Assembly (NCBI GenBank): GCA_016281015.1
Contig: JAEEHS010000033.1
Location: 1-64,000, forward strand
Length of the DNA stretch: 64,000 bases
From: Bacteroidales bacterium
Lineage (GTDB): Bacteria > Bacteroidota > Bacteroidia > Bacteroidales > UBA932
Reading direction: 5' to 3'
Shown in pieces: positions 27,921-39,765 of this stretch. Position 1 is the first letter of the stretch; each line of letters starts with the position of its first letter. The translations under genes were made by a program, and so were the position numbers. The notes beneath the pieces were generated by a model. That model was not told the origin of the DNA. It searched no databases and saw nothing but the letters and a program-made list of their open reading frames with translations.

Positions 27921-30314
27921 ATGAGAAAATTCTTGCTTGCCGCAGCGGCGCTCTTCTGTTCCCTGGCCATCCAGGCGGAAAACAATCCTGTCGCGGCCCC
28001 CGGGGCCATCGTAACCAGTGGTAACGCCCGCTTTACCGTCCTGACGGACCGGCTGGTCCGGATGGAATGGGCCCAGAACGGGGTCTTCGAAGACCAAGCC
28101 ACCCTCGCCATCGTCAACCGCAATCTGCCGGTTCCTGCCTTTTCCCATAGCGAAAAGGGCGGGGTCCTGACCCTCAAAACCGACAAGCTGACCCTTGTCT
28201 ACAAGGGCGGTCCTTTTACGGCGGAAAGCCTTTCTGTCCGCTTCAAAATGGGCGGAAAGACGGTTACATGGGTGCCCGGAGCGGATGAGAGCGGGAACCT
28301 CAAGGGCACGACGCGGACCCTGGACGGCTGCCATGGCTTCTCGAAACTCAGCAAGACCGAGACCGAAATGGAAAACGGCATCCTCTCCCGCGACGGATGG
28401 GCTGTGGTGGACGAAAGTGAGCGGCACCTTCTGGTGAAGGACGATTCCGACTGGGGAGCCTGGGTGGCCGAGCGGCCGGAGGGCGAGCGGAAGGACCTCT
28501 ATCTCTTTGCCTATGGACACGACTACAAAGGGGCACTCAAGGATTTCACGAAGGTGGCCGGACGGATTCCCCTGCCGCCGAAATACACCCTCGGCTACTG
28601 GTGGAGCCGTTACTGGATCTACACCGACGACGAGGTGATGGACCTCGCCACGACCATGCGGGAAAAGGAGATTCCCCTCGACGTGTTTATCATCGACATG
28701 GACTGGCACCTGACCTGGAAAGACCTCAAGCAGCGCAAGGGTCCGGACGAGTTCGGGCAAAGACCCGGCTGGACGGGCTATACCTGGAACCGGGATCTCT
28801 TCCCGGATCCGGAAGGAACGCTGCACGATCTCCACGCGATGGGGCTCAAGACATCGCTGAACCTCCATCCGGCCTCCGGCATCCGCCCGCTGGAAGACTG
28901 CTACGAGCGTTTCGTGGAAGATTATCTCTCCCGGACCGACGACTATGACGGGCCGAAGGGCTATGTCTATGACGGTCCCTGGCAGTTCCAGGGCGTGGAC
29001 AAGGCGGTCGGAAAGCCCGGCCACCGCGCGCCCGTTCCCTTCCGGCTTTCCCAGAAAGAATGGGCCGACGCCTATTTCAACTCGGTGATTCATCCGCTGG
29101 AGCGCCAGGGCGTGGACTTCTGGTGGCTGGACTGGCAGCAGTGGCGGGAAGACCGCTATGTGAAGGACCTTTCGAACACCTACTGGTGCAACTTCACCTT
29201 CTTCAATGACAAGGTCCGCCAGAGCGCCTCGCTGGGTCTCGATGCCCCGCGGCCGCTGATCTACCACCGCTGGGGCGGCCTCGGGAGCCATCGTTACCAG
29301 CTCGGTTTCAGCGGCGACACCTACGAAGACTGGAACGTGCTCGCCTTCCTCCCCTGGTTCACGGCGACCTCCTCGAACGTCGGCTACGGCTACTGGGGCC
29401 ATGACATCGGCGGCCACCAGCAGCATGGCGGCAACAAGCACAGGACGGATCCGGAGCTCTTCACCCGCTGGATCCAGTACGGTGTGTTCACCCCGATTTT
29501 CAAGACCCACTCCACGCAGAATGCGAACCTGGACCGCCGGATCTGGGCCTATCCGGAGCATTATCCTTATATGAAGGCGGCCATCGAACTGCGCTATGCC
29601 CTGACCCCGTACATCTACGACGCGGCCCGGGAAACCTACGATACGGGTGTCAGCCTCTGCCGTCCGCTCTATTACGAGTATCCGGAAGAGGAGAAGGCCT
29701 ACACCTGGAAGGAGGAATTCTTCTTCGGCGACAAGATCCTCGCGACCGCCCTCTGCCAGCCCATGGACAAGGCCAGCGGCAAGACCGATCGGAAGATGTG
29801 GTTCCCCGCCGGCAGTGACTGGTACGACATGGCCCATCACAAGATGATGAAGGGCGGGTCCATCCAGACGCTTTACTACACCATCGACGAGAACCCCTGG
29901 TATGTCAAGGCCGGGAGCATCATCCCCCTGGCCGCTGAAGGCATCCAGAACCTCCAGGACCCGACCGACGCGTGGCGTATCCTCGTCATTCCCGGAAACG
30001 GGAAGTCCTCCTACGAGCGCTATGAAGACGACGGCACCTCGCAGAACTATGTCAACGACTACGCCACGACGCTCCTTACGAAAGAGGCCTCTCTCAGCCG
30101 CATCCGTGTCCATGTCGCCCCCCGCAAAGGTACCTACAAAGGCGCCCCCGCGACCCGCACCCTCAGCCTCGTTTTCGAAGGCGTGACAAAAGCGCCGAAA
30201 AAGGTGACCGTCAACGGACAGACTGTCCAGGGCCGCATCGAAGGCTCCGCCTTTGTCGTCGATGCCCCTCAGGGTCCCGTCAGCCAGGCCCTCGAAGTAA
30301 TTGTGACGAAATAG
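27921..30314 (+). CDS. Glycoside hydrolase family 31 alpha-glucosidase, exported
   Basis: 797 residues with signal peptide MRKFLLAAAALFCSLAIQA. It hydrolyses terminal alpha-linked glucose (or xylose) from oligosaccharides in the periplasm. The GH31 nucleophile is D404 in WWLDWQQW and the acid/base is D466 in GFSGDT; HDIGGH follows in the barrel. The N-terminal galactose-mutarotase-like beta domain and C-terminal beta domains are present. It stands alone, with no SusC/SusD genes nearby, so it does not look like part of a polysaccharide utilization locus. Exact linkage cannot be read from the sequence. Confidence 0.93.
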   Translation: MRKFLLAAAALFCSLAIQAENNPVAAPGAIVTSGNARFTVLTDRLVRMEWAQNGVFEDQATLAIVNRNLPVPAFSHSEKGGVLTLKTDKLTLVYKGGPFTAESLSVRFKMGGKTVTWVPGADESGNLKGTTRTLDGCHGFSKLSKTETEMENGILSRDGWAVVDESERHLLVKDDSDWGAWVAERPEGERKDLYLFAYGHDYKGALKDFTKVAGRIPLPPKYTLGYWWSRYWIYTDDEVMDLATTMREKEIPLDVFIIDMDWHLTWKDLKQRKGPDEFGQRPGWTGYTWNRDLFPDPEGTLHDLHAMGLKTSLNLHPASGIRPLEDCYERFVEDYLSRTDDYDGPKGYVYDGPWQFQGVDKAVGKPGHRAPVPFRLSQKEWADAYFNSVIHPLERQGVDFWWLDWQQWREDRYVKDLSNTYWCNFTFFNDKVRQSASLGLDAPRPLIYHRWGGLGSHRYQLGFSGDTYEDWNVLAFLPWFTATSSNVGYGYWGHDIGGHQQHGGNKHRTDPELFTRWIQYGVFTPIFKTHSTQNANLDRRIWAYPEHYPYMKAAIELRYALTPYIYDAARETYDTGVSLCRPLYYEYPEEEKAYTWKEEFFFGDKILATALCQPMDKASGKTDRKMWFPAGSDWYDMAHHKMMKGGSIQTLYYTIDENPWYVKAGSIIPLAAEGIQNLQDPTDAWRILVIPGNGKSSYERYEDDGTSQNYVNDYATTLLTKEASLSRIRVHVAPRKGTYKGAPATRTLSLVFEGVTKAPKKVTVNGQTVQGRIEGSAFVVDAPQGPVSQALEVIVTK

Positions 30315-30355
30315 CCGTCTGACTCTGCCAGCAGCCGGGGGCTGAAGCGGGGACC

Positions 30356-32563
30356 CTACCCGATTTGGGCTCCGTTGGCGAGGGTTTCGGCGGGGGTGAT
30401 GAAACGCATCTTGCCGTCTCCCTGCTTCGCCATGAGAATCATGCCCTTGGACTCGATGCCCCGGATGGTGCGGGGCGCGAGGTTCGCGAGGATACAGATC
30501 TGCTTTCCGAGTATGTCTTCAGGGCTGTAGAACTCGGCGATGCCGGAGACGATGGTCCGCTTGTCGATGCCCGTGTCAATGGTCAGTTTCAGCAGTTTGT
30601 CGGTCTTCGGGACCCGCTCGGCGGCAAGGACCGTCGCGGTGCGGATGTCCATCTTGCCGAAGTCCTCGAAGGAGACTTCCTCCTTCTGCGGCTCGACCTT
30701 TTTCGCGGCCTCGGCCGCCTCGCGGGCCGCTTCGGCGGCTTCCCGCTCGGCCTTGATCTTTTCCAGGCGGTCGGTCTGGACCTTGATTTCAGCGTCTTCG
30801 ATCTTGCGGAACAGCAGGATGGCCTCGCCGAGCTCGTGGCCCGGAGGCAGGAGTTCCGCCGCTCCAAGATCCGCCCAGCGCAGCACAAGCTCAGAGGCCG
30901 GAGCGACTGCTGAGTCGGTTTGCCCCCCACAGCCTTCCGCCGGGAGCGTATGGACCGCCTTGCCTTCGCCGGGGGCGTAGAAATTCACCGTCGGGGTGCC
31001 CTCGCCGGCGCGATGGTCCCGTCCGGCGTCGATGCCGACCCGGAGGATCCCGCGCAGTTTCTCGGCCGAGAACGGGGTGAACGGCTCGAAAGCGATGGAG
31101 AGGTCCGCACAAATCTGCAGGCAGGTATAGAGGATGGACGCGGTGCGGTCCATATCCGTCTTCGCCACCTTCCAGGGCTCCATGTCGGAGATGTACTTGT
31201 TACCGATACGGGCCATGTTCATCGCCTCCTTGAGCGCCTCGCGGAAATGATAGGTCTCGATATACTTTTCCAGGGCTTCGCGGCAGGGACGGATGGACGA
31301 AAGCGTCTCTGCGTCAACCGCTTCCGGCTTGAGGTTTTCAGGGACCCGCCCGCCGAAATACTTCCCGGTCAGCACCACGGCGCGGTTGACGAAGTTCCCG
31401 AACACCGCCACCAGCTCGCTGTTGTTCCGGCTCTGGAAGTCCTTCCAGGTGAAGTCGTTGTCCTTGGTCTCGGGCGCATTGGCCGTGAGGACATAGCGCA
31501 GCACATCCTCTTCGCCCGGGAAGTCCTTCTCATATTCATGGACCCAGACCGCCCAGCCCCGGGAGGTAGAAATCTTTTCCCCTTCCAGATTCAGAAATTC
31601 GTTGGAAGGCACATTGTCCGGCAGGATATACTCCCCTTCCGCCTTGAGCATGGAGGGGAAGACGATGCAGTGGAAGACGATGTTGTCCTTGCCGATAAAA
31701 TGCACGAGACGGGTCTCGGGGTCCTTCCACCACTTCTCCCAGCTCTCCGGGAGCAGTTCCCGGGTGTTGGAGATATAGCCGATCGGGGCGTCGAACCAGA
31801 CATAGAGCACCTTGCCCTCGGCCCCCTCGACGGGAACCGGGACGCCCCAGTCCAGGTCGCGGGTCACGGCACGGGGCAGCAGTCCGCCGTCCAGCCAGCT
31901 CTTGCACTGTCCATAGACATTGGTCTTCCACTCTTTGTGCTGCTCCAGGATCCACTCCCGGAGCCAGGGCTCATAGCGGTCCAGCGGCAGGTACCAGTGC
32001 TTGGTCTTTTTCTTGACCGGAGGCTCCCCGCTGAGCCGGGACTTCGGCTCCAGGAGTTCTTCCGGGCTGAGGGTCGAGCCGCACTTCTCGCACTGGTCCC
32101 CGTAGGCGCGGGGATTGCCGCACTTGGGGCAGATGCCCTCGATCAGACGGTCCGTCAGGAACATGCCGGCCTTCTCGTCATAGAGCTGCTCGCTCTCCTG
32201 GGTAATGAAATCATCCTGGTCGTAGAGCTTCCGGAAAAACGCCGAGGCATTCCGGGCATGGACCTCGGACGAGGTGCGGGAATAGATGTCAAAGTTGATA
32301 CCGAGGCCCGTGAACGCGTCCTTCATAATCTTGTGGTAGCGGTCCACGATGTCCTGCGGGGTCACCCCCTCGTCCTTCGCCTTGAGGGTGATGGGCACGC
32401 CATGCTCGTCCGAGCCGCAGATGAAGACGACATCCTCGCCCCGCAGGCGCAGGTAACGGACATAGATGTCGCCGGGAATGTAGGCGCCGGCCAGATGGCC
32501 GATATGGACAGGACCATTCGCGTAGGGAAGCGCACAGGTCACGAGGGTTCGCTTGAAACTCAT
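30356..32563 (-). CDS. metG: Methionyl-tRNA synthetase with C-terminal tRNA-binding domain
   Basis: 735 residues. Class I signature HIGH is in [12 protein letters not shown], the KMSKS loop is KISTSRG, and the zinc knuckle is CPKCGNP...CEKCGS. After the anticodon-binding domain a charged helical linker ([17 protein letters not shown]) leads to a Trbp111/EMAPII-like OB fold ([18 protein letters not shown]). It charges initiator and elongator tRNA-Met. It starts 4 bp after the dnaG stop, so the two are cotranscribed. Confidence 0.97.
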   Translation of the reverse strand: MSFKRTLVTCALPYANGPVHIGHLAGAYIPGDIYVRYLRLRGEDVVFICGSDEHGVPITLKAKDEGVTPQDIVDRYHKIMKDAFTGLGINFDIYSRTSSEVHARNASAFFRKLYDQDDFITQESEQLYDEKAGMFLTDRLIEGICPKCGNPRAYGDQCEKCGSTLSPEELLEPKSRLSGEPPVKKKTKHWYLPLDRYEPWLREWILEQHKEWKTNVYGQCKSWLDGGLLPRAVTRDLDWGVPVPVEGAEGKVLYVWFDAPIGYISNTRELLPESWEKWWKDPETRLVHFIGKDNIVFHCIVFPSMLKAEGEYILPDNVPSNEFLNLEGEKISTSRGWAVWVHEYEKDFPGEEDVLRYVLTANAPETKDNDFTWKDFQSRNNSELVAVFGNFVNRAVVLTGKYFGGRVPENLKPEAVDAETLSSIRPCREALEKYIETYHFREALKEAMNMARIGNKYISDMEPWKVAKTDMDRTASILYTCLQICADLSIAFEPFTPFSAEKLRGILRVGIDAGRDHRAGEGTPTVNFYAPGEGKAVHTLPAEGCGGQTDSAVAPASELVLRWADLGAAELLPPGHELGEAILLFRKIEDAEIKVQTDRLEKIKAEREAAEAAREAAEAAKKVEPQKEEVSFEDFGKMDIRTATVLAAERVPKTDKLLKLTIDTGIDKRTIVSGIAEFYSPEDILGKQICILANLAPRTIRGIESKGMILMAKQGDGKMRFITPAETLANGAQIG

Positions 32564-32567
32564 ATCT

Positions 32568-34553
32568 TTACTCTTTTCTGATTCTACCCAATTTGATATT
32601 GATGCGTTTGATGAGGCTGTTGATTTTGCCCATTTCGGCCATGATTTCCACCTGCCGCTCCACCGGAGCGTCCGAGAGTTCCCGGGTCAGGGCGTTCTGA
32701 CGGCCTTCCAGCCGCTTGATGTGGTAGGCGAGAATGGCCTTCGGGACGTAAATGACCAGCCAGGAAGCCTTGGCCGTCAGGGCCGAGGAGAAGTTCTTGA
32801 CCGAAATTTCGTATTTCTGGAAGGCACAGCGGGCGGTCACGGCCGCCACTTCCCGGTCCTCCCCGTCCAGCAGCTCCCGGAGAATCTGTTCCTGGTCCAT
32901 TCCCTTGTCATAGCGCTCGAAATAAGCGTCATAGGTCCGCCGGAAGGCCTCGTTGGAGAAGACGATCTGGTCCGCACCGAGGGCTGCGTCGATGAACTCG
33001 GCAACATTCTGCGCCCCTTCCGGGTCGTAGAATTCCGAATCCGACTCGAAGGCAAGAGGCTCCATGCCGTCCGCGAGGATAAAGCCCAGCAGTTCCTCCT
33101 CGGAAGGAGCCAGGAGCGGGTCACTGACCAGCGGATCCTGCCGGCGGGGCTGGAAGCTGGCGGAAGGGGTCTGAACGGTGGGGCCGCTCTCAGAGGCCGC
33201 AGGCGTCTCTTCCCGGCGGACCGAAGCACGGCTTTCCGAAGCTATCTTTTCCCTCGTGACGCGGATTCTCGCCTGCAGCAGGTCTTCGTCCACACGGAAA
33301 CGCCGGGCCGCCGCCTCCAGGAACACCGCACGCTTGACTCCGTCCGGAATCAGGGCGACCGTGTCGGCAACGTCGTTGATGAGGTTGGCCCGCGCGAGGG
33401 GATCGTCTCCCACCGGATCCAGCTGCTGAGCGGCCTTGAACTCGATAAAGTCCACCTCGTGCTCCTCGATGAAGCTGCGCACCTCCTCGAGGGTATGCTT
33501 CTGCGAGAAAGAATCCGGATCGTCCCCGTCGGGGAGGAGGACGGCCTTGACGTTCATCCCCTCCTTCAGGATCAGGTTGATCGCCCGGAGGGTCGCATGG
33601 ATGCCGGCCGAATCGCCGTCGTAGATGACCGTGACGTTCTCGGTAAAGCGCTTGATAAGCCGCACCTGCTCCTCCGTGAGGGAAGTGCCGCAGGAGGCGA
33701 CGACGTTCTTCATGCCGAGCTGGTGCATCGAAAGGACATCCAGGTAGCCCTCCACCAGGATGCACTTGTCCTGCCGGGCGATTTCGTTCTTTCCCTGCCA
33801 GAGGGCATAGAGTGCCCGGTTCTTGACATAGATTTCGGACTCCTTGGAGTTGACGTACTTGCCGATTTTCTTGGCCTCATCACCGGATTTGAGGGTCCGG
33901 CCGCCGAAGGCGATGACCCGGCCGCTGACCGAATGGATCGGGAAAATCACCCGGTCGTAGAAACGGTCATGGACCGAACCGTCCTCCCACTCGGAAGAAA
34001 GCCCTGTCTCGACGAGATACTCTTTCTTGTAGCCCTTTTCCAGGGCGGCCGTCGTCAAGGCATCACGGGTGGAAGGAGCCCATCCGAGGCCATACTGCTC
34101 GATGGTCTCATCCAGCAGGCCGCGGGAACGGAAATACTGGAAGCCGACGGCACGTCCCTCCCCCTGCTTCAACTGCTCCCGGAAGAACTCCAGGGCGAAG
34201 TCGGATACGAGATGGAGGCTTTCGTTGTGCTGGCGGGCGGCGATTTCCTCTGCCGTCTCCTCTTTCTCATGGACCTCGATATGGTACTTGTCGGCCAGGT
34301 ATTTCAGGGCCTCGCCATAACTCATGCGCTCGTAGTCCATCAAAAAGCCCACGGCGCTGCCGGCCTTGCCGCAGCCGAAGCATTTGTAGATGCCGCGGGA
34401 GGGGACCACATGGAACGAAGGCGACTTTTCATGGTGGAAGGGACAGCACGCCCAGTAGCTGCCGCCCTGACGCTTCAGGGTGACAAAATCCCCCACGACC
34501 TCTTCGATACGGGTCGCGTCCAGAATCTGGTCTACTGTCTCCTTGGGAATCAT
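32568..34553 (-). CDS. dnaG: DNA primase
   Basis: 661 residues. The N-terminal zinc-binding domain has [11 protein letters not shown] then CFGCGKAG. The TOPRIM domain has [18 protein letters not shown] and [10 protein letters not shown]. The C-terminal 160 residues are the helicase-interacting domain, in this group poorly conserved. It makes RNA primers for replication. Its start overlaps the small membrane-protein gene by 4 bp, and metG follows after 4 bp. Confidence 0.97.
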   Translation of the reverse strand: MIPKETVDQILDATRIEEVVGDFVTLKRQGGSYWACCPFHHEKSPSFHVVPSRGIYKCFGCGKAGSAVGFLMDYERMSYGEALKYLADKYHIEVHEKEETAEEIAARQHNESLHLVSDFALEFFREQLKQGEGRAVGFQYFRSRGLLDETIEQYGLGWAPSTRDALTTAALEKGYKKEYLVETGLSSEWEDGSVHDRFYDRVIFPIHSVSGRVIAFGGRTLKSGDEAKKIGKYVNSKESEIYVKNRALYALWQGKNEIARQDKCILVEGYLDVLSMHQLGMKNVVASCGTSLTEEQVRLIKRFTENVTVIYDGDSAGIHATLRAINLILKEGMNVKAVLLPDGDDPDSFSQKHTLEEVRSFIEEHEVDFIEFKAAQQLDPVGDDPLARANLINDVADTVALIPDGVKRAVFLEAAARRFRVDEDLLQARIRVTREKIASESRASVRREETPAASESGPTVQTPSASFQPRRQDPLVSDPLLAPSEEELLGFILADGMEPLAFESDSEFYDPEGAQNVAEFIDAALGADQIVFSNEAFRRTYDAYFERYDKGMDQEQILRELLDGEDREVAAVTARCAFQKYEISVKNFSSALTAKASWLVIYVPKAILAYHIKRLEGRQNALTRELSDAPVERQVEIMAEMGKINSLIKRINIKLGRIRKE

Positions 34554-34795
34554 GCCTCTTTCTCTACTTCCACTTCTTTCACGTCCGACAGGTCCGTGAT
34601 GGTTATCTTGTTGTCTGACGGAGCCGGGGAGGCCGCCTCAGCGCGCTTCCGGGCCCTTTTCAGCAGGATCTGACGCCGAAGGCCCGCTCCGGCCCAAAGC
34701 GCCAGGGGAAGGCCCAGGACGATGCCGAAGAAACGTCCCTTGACCATCAGCAGGAGGGCGATGGCCAGAATGATGATATTCCGTACAAAATCCAT
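34550..34795 (-). CDS. Small one- or two-helix membrane protein
   Basis: 81 residues from the ATG at 34795. A hydrophobic stretch NIIILAIALLLMV and a second FFGIVLGLPLALWAGAGL form a hairpin, followed by a basic segment (RRQILLKRARKRAE) and an acidic tail. Not recognised. It is the first gene of the dnaG-metG operon. The longer frame start (TTG) overlaps the -7 box, so the ATG is preferred; it lies 6 nt after the box. Confidence 0.65.
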   Translation of the reverse strand: MDFVRNIIILAIALLLMVKGRFFGIVLGLPLALWAGAGLRRQILLKRARKRAEAASPAPSDNKITITDLSDVKEVEVEKEA

Positions 34796-34801
34796 ATCAT
34801 G

Positions 34802-34809
34802 CAAAGATA
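34802..34809 (-). promoter_or_regulatory. -7 element of the small membrane protein-dnaG-metG operon
   Basis: TATCTTTG on the minus strand, 6 nt before the ATG at 34795; leaderless context. Confidence 0.6.
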
Positions 34810-34854
34810 ATCATTTTAGAGCGATTTTGAAATTATGCGTCCCCGTATGAGGAC

Positions 34855-34886
34855 AAAAACGCCCGGCAGCGGGATGCTGTCGGGCG
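34855..34886 (-). terminator. Rho-independent terminator after DUF3127
   Basis: On the minus strand an 11-bp stem (CGCCCGACAGC with one wobble/mismatch against GCTGCCGGGCG) with a 5-nt loop is followed directly by TTTTT. It lies 41 bp after the DUF3127 stop and ends the FKBP-DUF3127 transcript. Confidence 0.8.
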
Positions 34887-34926
34887 GAAAATCAGGCGGA
34901 AACGGCGACCTCAGGCCGCAGCTTCC

Positions 34927-35355
34927 TCAGAAGGGCAGGTCATCTTCGCCTTCAGCGGCGGGCATGTCTTCCACGGTCGGGGCCGGGACGGCGGGTGCAG
35001 GCGGCGGGGTCGGCGTGGCGGCATAGCCGGAGGGCTGTGCCGGGGCCGGAGCGTAAGCGCCCTGGGGCGAGGGAGTGCCGGCAGGGGCGATGCGCCAGAT
35101 CTGCAAGTCCGTGTACCAGCGGCCGTTGAACTCGCGGCTGCGAAGGTTGAAGGAGACCTTGATCTTGTCGCCGGGATTGTACTTGTCCAGTTCGGCGACT
35201 TTCTCCGTCCCGAAGGCGGTGAAACAGACCTGGGCCGTGAAATTGCCGTCAGGATATTCCAGGATGAATTCCTGCTTCGACCAGGCACCCCTTGCGGAGG
35301 TCCCGGACTGGGCGGCTAATTTCTGCCGGAGGGTTCCTTCAATTTCGAGTGCCAT
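34927..35355 (-). CDS. DUF3127 protein, SSB-like OB fold
   Basis: 142 residues. The first 90 residues (EIEGTLRQKLAAQSG, then SFNLRSREFNGRWYTDLQIW) match the DUF3127 family of Bacteroidetes, predicted to be an OB fold. A Pro/Ala-rich linker follows and the protein ends in EGEDDLPF, an acidic tip very like that of single-stranded DNA-binding proteins. A role in DNA binding and partner recruitment is inferred from this. It lies 5 bp after the FKBP gene. Confidence 0.85.
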   Translation of the reverse strand: MALEIEGTLRQKLAAQSGTSARGAWSKQEFILEYPDGNFTAQVCFTAFGTEKVAELDKYNPGDKIKVSFNLRSREFNGRWYTDLQIWRIAPAGTPSPQGAYAPAPAQPSGYAATPTPPPAPAVPAPTVEDMPAAEGEDDLPF

Positions 35356-35360
35356 GATGA

Positions 35361-36131
35361 CTATTTCTTACCTTTCTTCGCTTTGACAGGCTCCTCGACC
35401 GGCTCGACATAGGCGCCGACCTTGTTGACGGTCACGTCGAAGACGAGGGTCTCGTTGGGCTCGATGCCCCGGTTGCCATACTCGCCGTAAGCGAGTTCAC
35501 CCGGGATGACCAGGATGATGTGGCCACCTTCGCCGACGAGCTTCATACCCTCGGTCCAGCCCTTGATCACGCGGTTCAGGGAGAAGTTGATGTCCTTGTT
35601 CTCATCGAAGGTCGTGCCGTCGAGGTGGGTTCCTTTGTAGTCCACCCACACGGTGTCCTTGTCGGAGACAGCCTTCACGTCGCTGCCGGCCTCGAGGATC
35701 TTGTAGGCGATACCGCTCTCGGTCTGCTGGACACCCTCTTCCTTCAAGAAGGAGGCGATGTAAGCCTCACCCTTCTCGGTGTTGAGGGCCTTGGTGTAGG
35801 AACGGCGCTTCTGGACGAAGTTGTCCAGCACGGTGTTCATCTCGTTGGGATCGACCTTGAACTGGGCGAAGAAGGTGCTGTCCTGGGGCGTGCCCTTGGC
35901 CTTCATCCAATCCTTCATACCCTTGACAATCTCGCTGTAGTTGAGTTCGCCGAAGTTGTTGCCCTTGATCCAGGAACCGAAGTTCACGCCGATCAGGTAG
36001 CTGGCGGAGTCAATCTGGGACTTGGTGGGCAGGAAAGCCTGGGCTTCCTTGCTGCCTTCTGCGGCGGGGGTGCCGCATGCCACCACGAGGAGCGTTGCTG
36101 CCGCAGCGGCGAAAATCTTGGAAATACGCAT
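35361..36131 (-). CDS. FKBP-type peptidyl-prolyl isomerase lipoprotein
   Basis: 256 residues. Signal peptide with lipobox VVAC (Cys19) anchors it in the envelope. An N-terminal helical FkpA-like dimerisation region (about residues 30-130) precedes the FKBP domain (DTVWVDYKGTHLDGTTFDEN, then VIKGWTEGMKLVGEGG and IPGELAYGEYG). It assists folding of exported proteins. The C terminus is a short basic tail (KAKKGKK). Confidence 0.93.
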   Translation of the reverse strand: MRISKIFAAAAATLLVVACGTPAAEGSKEAQAFLPTKSQIDSASYLIGVNFGSWIKGNNFGELNYSEIVKGMKDWMKAKGTPQDSTFFAQFKVDPNEMNTVLDNFVQKRRSYTKALNTEKGEAYIASFLKEEGVQQTESGIAYKILEAGSDVKAVSDKDTVWVDYKGTHLDGTTFDENKDINFSLNRVIKGWTEGMKLVGEGGHIILVIPGELAYGEYGNRGIEPNETLVFDVTVNKVGAYVEPVEEPVKAKKGKK

Positions 36132-36188
36132 AAGTATAAAAATTTAAGTGTTTGTCCATTCATTCCGGCGTTACAATCCGGAATCTTG

Positions 36189-36196
36189 CAAATTTA
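36189..36196 (-). promoter_or_regulatory. Possible -7 element of the FKBP gene
   Basis: TAAATTTG on the minus strand, 57 nt before the ATG at 36131. It lies in the 175-bp divergent gap with recQ. No convincing -33 partner was found. Confidence 0.4.
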
Positions 36197-36306
36197 CAAG
36201 TTTTTTCTCAATTCCGGTAATTTTTGTTGTTTATCTTTCCCGGCGACGGAAAAATTTGGAATTGAGATGGAAAATCACTAAATTGGCAGAAACAAGTTCT
36301 GCGCCC

Positions 36307-38502
<2,196 letters not shown>

Positions 38503-38573
38503 CTGCCTCCTGATTGCCCGAGGCTGCCGACACTATCCATCAGCCTATTCATAACGCACTCGTTTTCAATCAC

Positions 38574-38708
38574 TTACAAAACATCCCATGGACAGCCCTC
38601 CTGTTTTAGCCCCCGGTGTCCATGGACGCTTTTGTAACATACTAATGGACAATTAGTTACAATTCATCCCATGGACGCCCCTCCTGCAGGACTGGACATC
38701 CTCGTTAC
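38574..38708. repeat. REP-like family A, left array (two palindromic units)
   Basis: Unit L1 (38574-38638) has outer arms TTACAAAA/TTTTGTAA and inner arms CCATGGAC (38586-38593)/GTCCATGG (38618-38625). Unit L2 (38656-38708) has the same plan with GTTAC at both ends. The right GTTAC (38704-38708) contains the stop codon of the RAYT gene. Inverted copies lie at 40681-40905. The remainder of the gap after recQ (38503-38573) holds nothing I recognise. Confidence 0.85.
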
Positions 38709-39640
38709 AACATGGCGTCCAGCACGTCGCCCTCAATTCCCAGCAGCCGTCCGATCTGTGCTTTCGAAGCGCCGAAGCGGCGGGCGAGAGATCGGGCGAG
38801 CCGGAGCAATGATTTCCTGTCCAGCTGCCGCGGGTTGGCGACATGAAACTCCTCCCGGCACAGGATGTGGACCCTTTCCATCAATTCTGAATCGGTGAAA
38901 CGGAGTTGTTCCGCGAGCCCATGGGACAGGGCGACGATGGATTCCAAATCGTATTTCCGCAGGAGGTCGAACAGCTGAAGAGAGCCCTCGAACTGCGCCT
39001 GGACGCGCCTGTAATCCACGAAGCATTTGTTCAGCAGGCATCCGCTCCGGTGCTCCCAGTCGGAAGGAATATGCTGCCGGGTATGGAACAGCACCCTCGC
39101 TTCCGCCGGGCCCGGGATGGGCTCGCCCCGGACATAATCCAGATCCTCCCGGAACAACACGTCGGCCGCACTCCATCGATAAGACAGTGGGCTGCATACC
39201 CTCGCTTTGTAGGGGTTCCGAAGTTGATAGGCAACTTCATTGCGTAACATCTGTGGGTCCCCGACCACGGAAATGTCCACATCCCCCAAATGGAGGATGT
39301 CCCGGAGACCGTACTGCTCCCGTAGTATCCGGGCGAGCCGGAGCATGACCCAGTCATAGTAGGCGCAGCAGTCCGGGAATGAACCCTCCAGGAGCAGGTG
39401 CAGATGACTGTCCATCAGCACGTAACAAAGCAGATGGACAGGAAATTTCACGGTTCCGATGGCCAGGGAATTGACACCGAAAACATAATCGGCGTCCTGA
39501 TGGAAGAGCAGGTGTCTTTCCAGATGCTTCGAAGTAAACTGAAAAATGCCGGTGGCGGCGCCGAACGGCGGGGTATAATCTTTTCGTATCATCGTTTTTT
39601 CCGGAAAGTTGGCTATCATTTTCCACTTTGGCAACGACAT
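38705..39640 (-). CDS. RAYT: REP-associated tyrosine transposase (family A)
   Basis: 311 residues of the HUH/Y1 transposase superfamily (TnpA_REP). The metal-binding HUH motif is H79-L-H81 in LMDSHLHLLLEG; the likely catalytic tyrosine is Y138 in VAYQLRNPYKA. A C-terminal extension (DRKSLLRLARSLARRFGASK, then AQIGRLLGI) looks like a helix-turn-helix that could bind DNA. Starts at 39619 or 39592 are also possible, because a TATCTTTC box directly abuts the first ATG. It is flanked by palindromic repeats on both sides, as expected of RAYTs, which handle REP sequences rather than moving as ordinary insertion sequences. Confidence 0.85.
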   Translation of the reverse strand: MSLPKWKMIANFPEKTMIRKDYTPPFGAATGIFQFTSKHLERHLLFHQDADYVFGVNSLAIGTVKFPVHLLCYVLMDSHLHLLLEGSFPDCCAYYDWVMLRLARILREQYGLRDILHLGDVDISVVGDPQMLRNEVAYQLRNPYKARVCSPLSYRWSAADVLFREDLDYVRGEPIPGPAEARVLFHTRQHIPSDWEHRSGCLLNKCFVDYRRVQAQFEGSLQLFDLLRKYDLESIVALSHGLAEQLRFTDSELMERVHILCREEFHVANPRQLDRKSLLRLARSLARRFGASKAQIGRLLGIEGDVLDAML

Positions 39641-39741
39641 GAAAGATATTTCCCTGACACGCGAAAACGATTATTCGTAATTAACTGGTTTATAAGAAAT
39701 TATCGGCCACCCTTGGGCGACCGATGAAAGAAAATTTATTG

Positions 39742-39761
39742 TGCACTATTTTTGTAGTGCA
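39742..39761 (-). terminator. Hairpin after the Band 7 gene
   Basis: TGCACTA and TAGTGCA form a perfect 7-bp stem with a 6-nt loop, 4 bp after the Band 7 stop. On the minus strand a TTTTCTTT stretch follows about 8 nt later, so it is at best a weak terminator. The loop also reads TATTTTTG on the plus strand, but no plus-strand gene follows. Confidence 0.4.
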
Positions 39762-39765
39762 GCCG

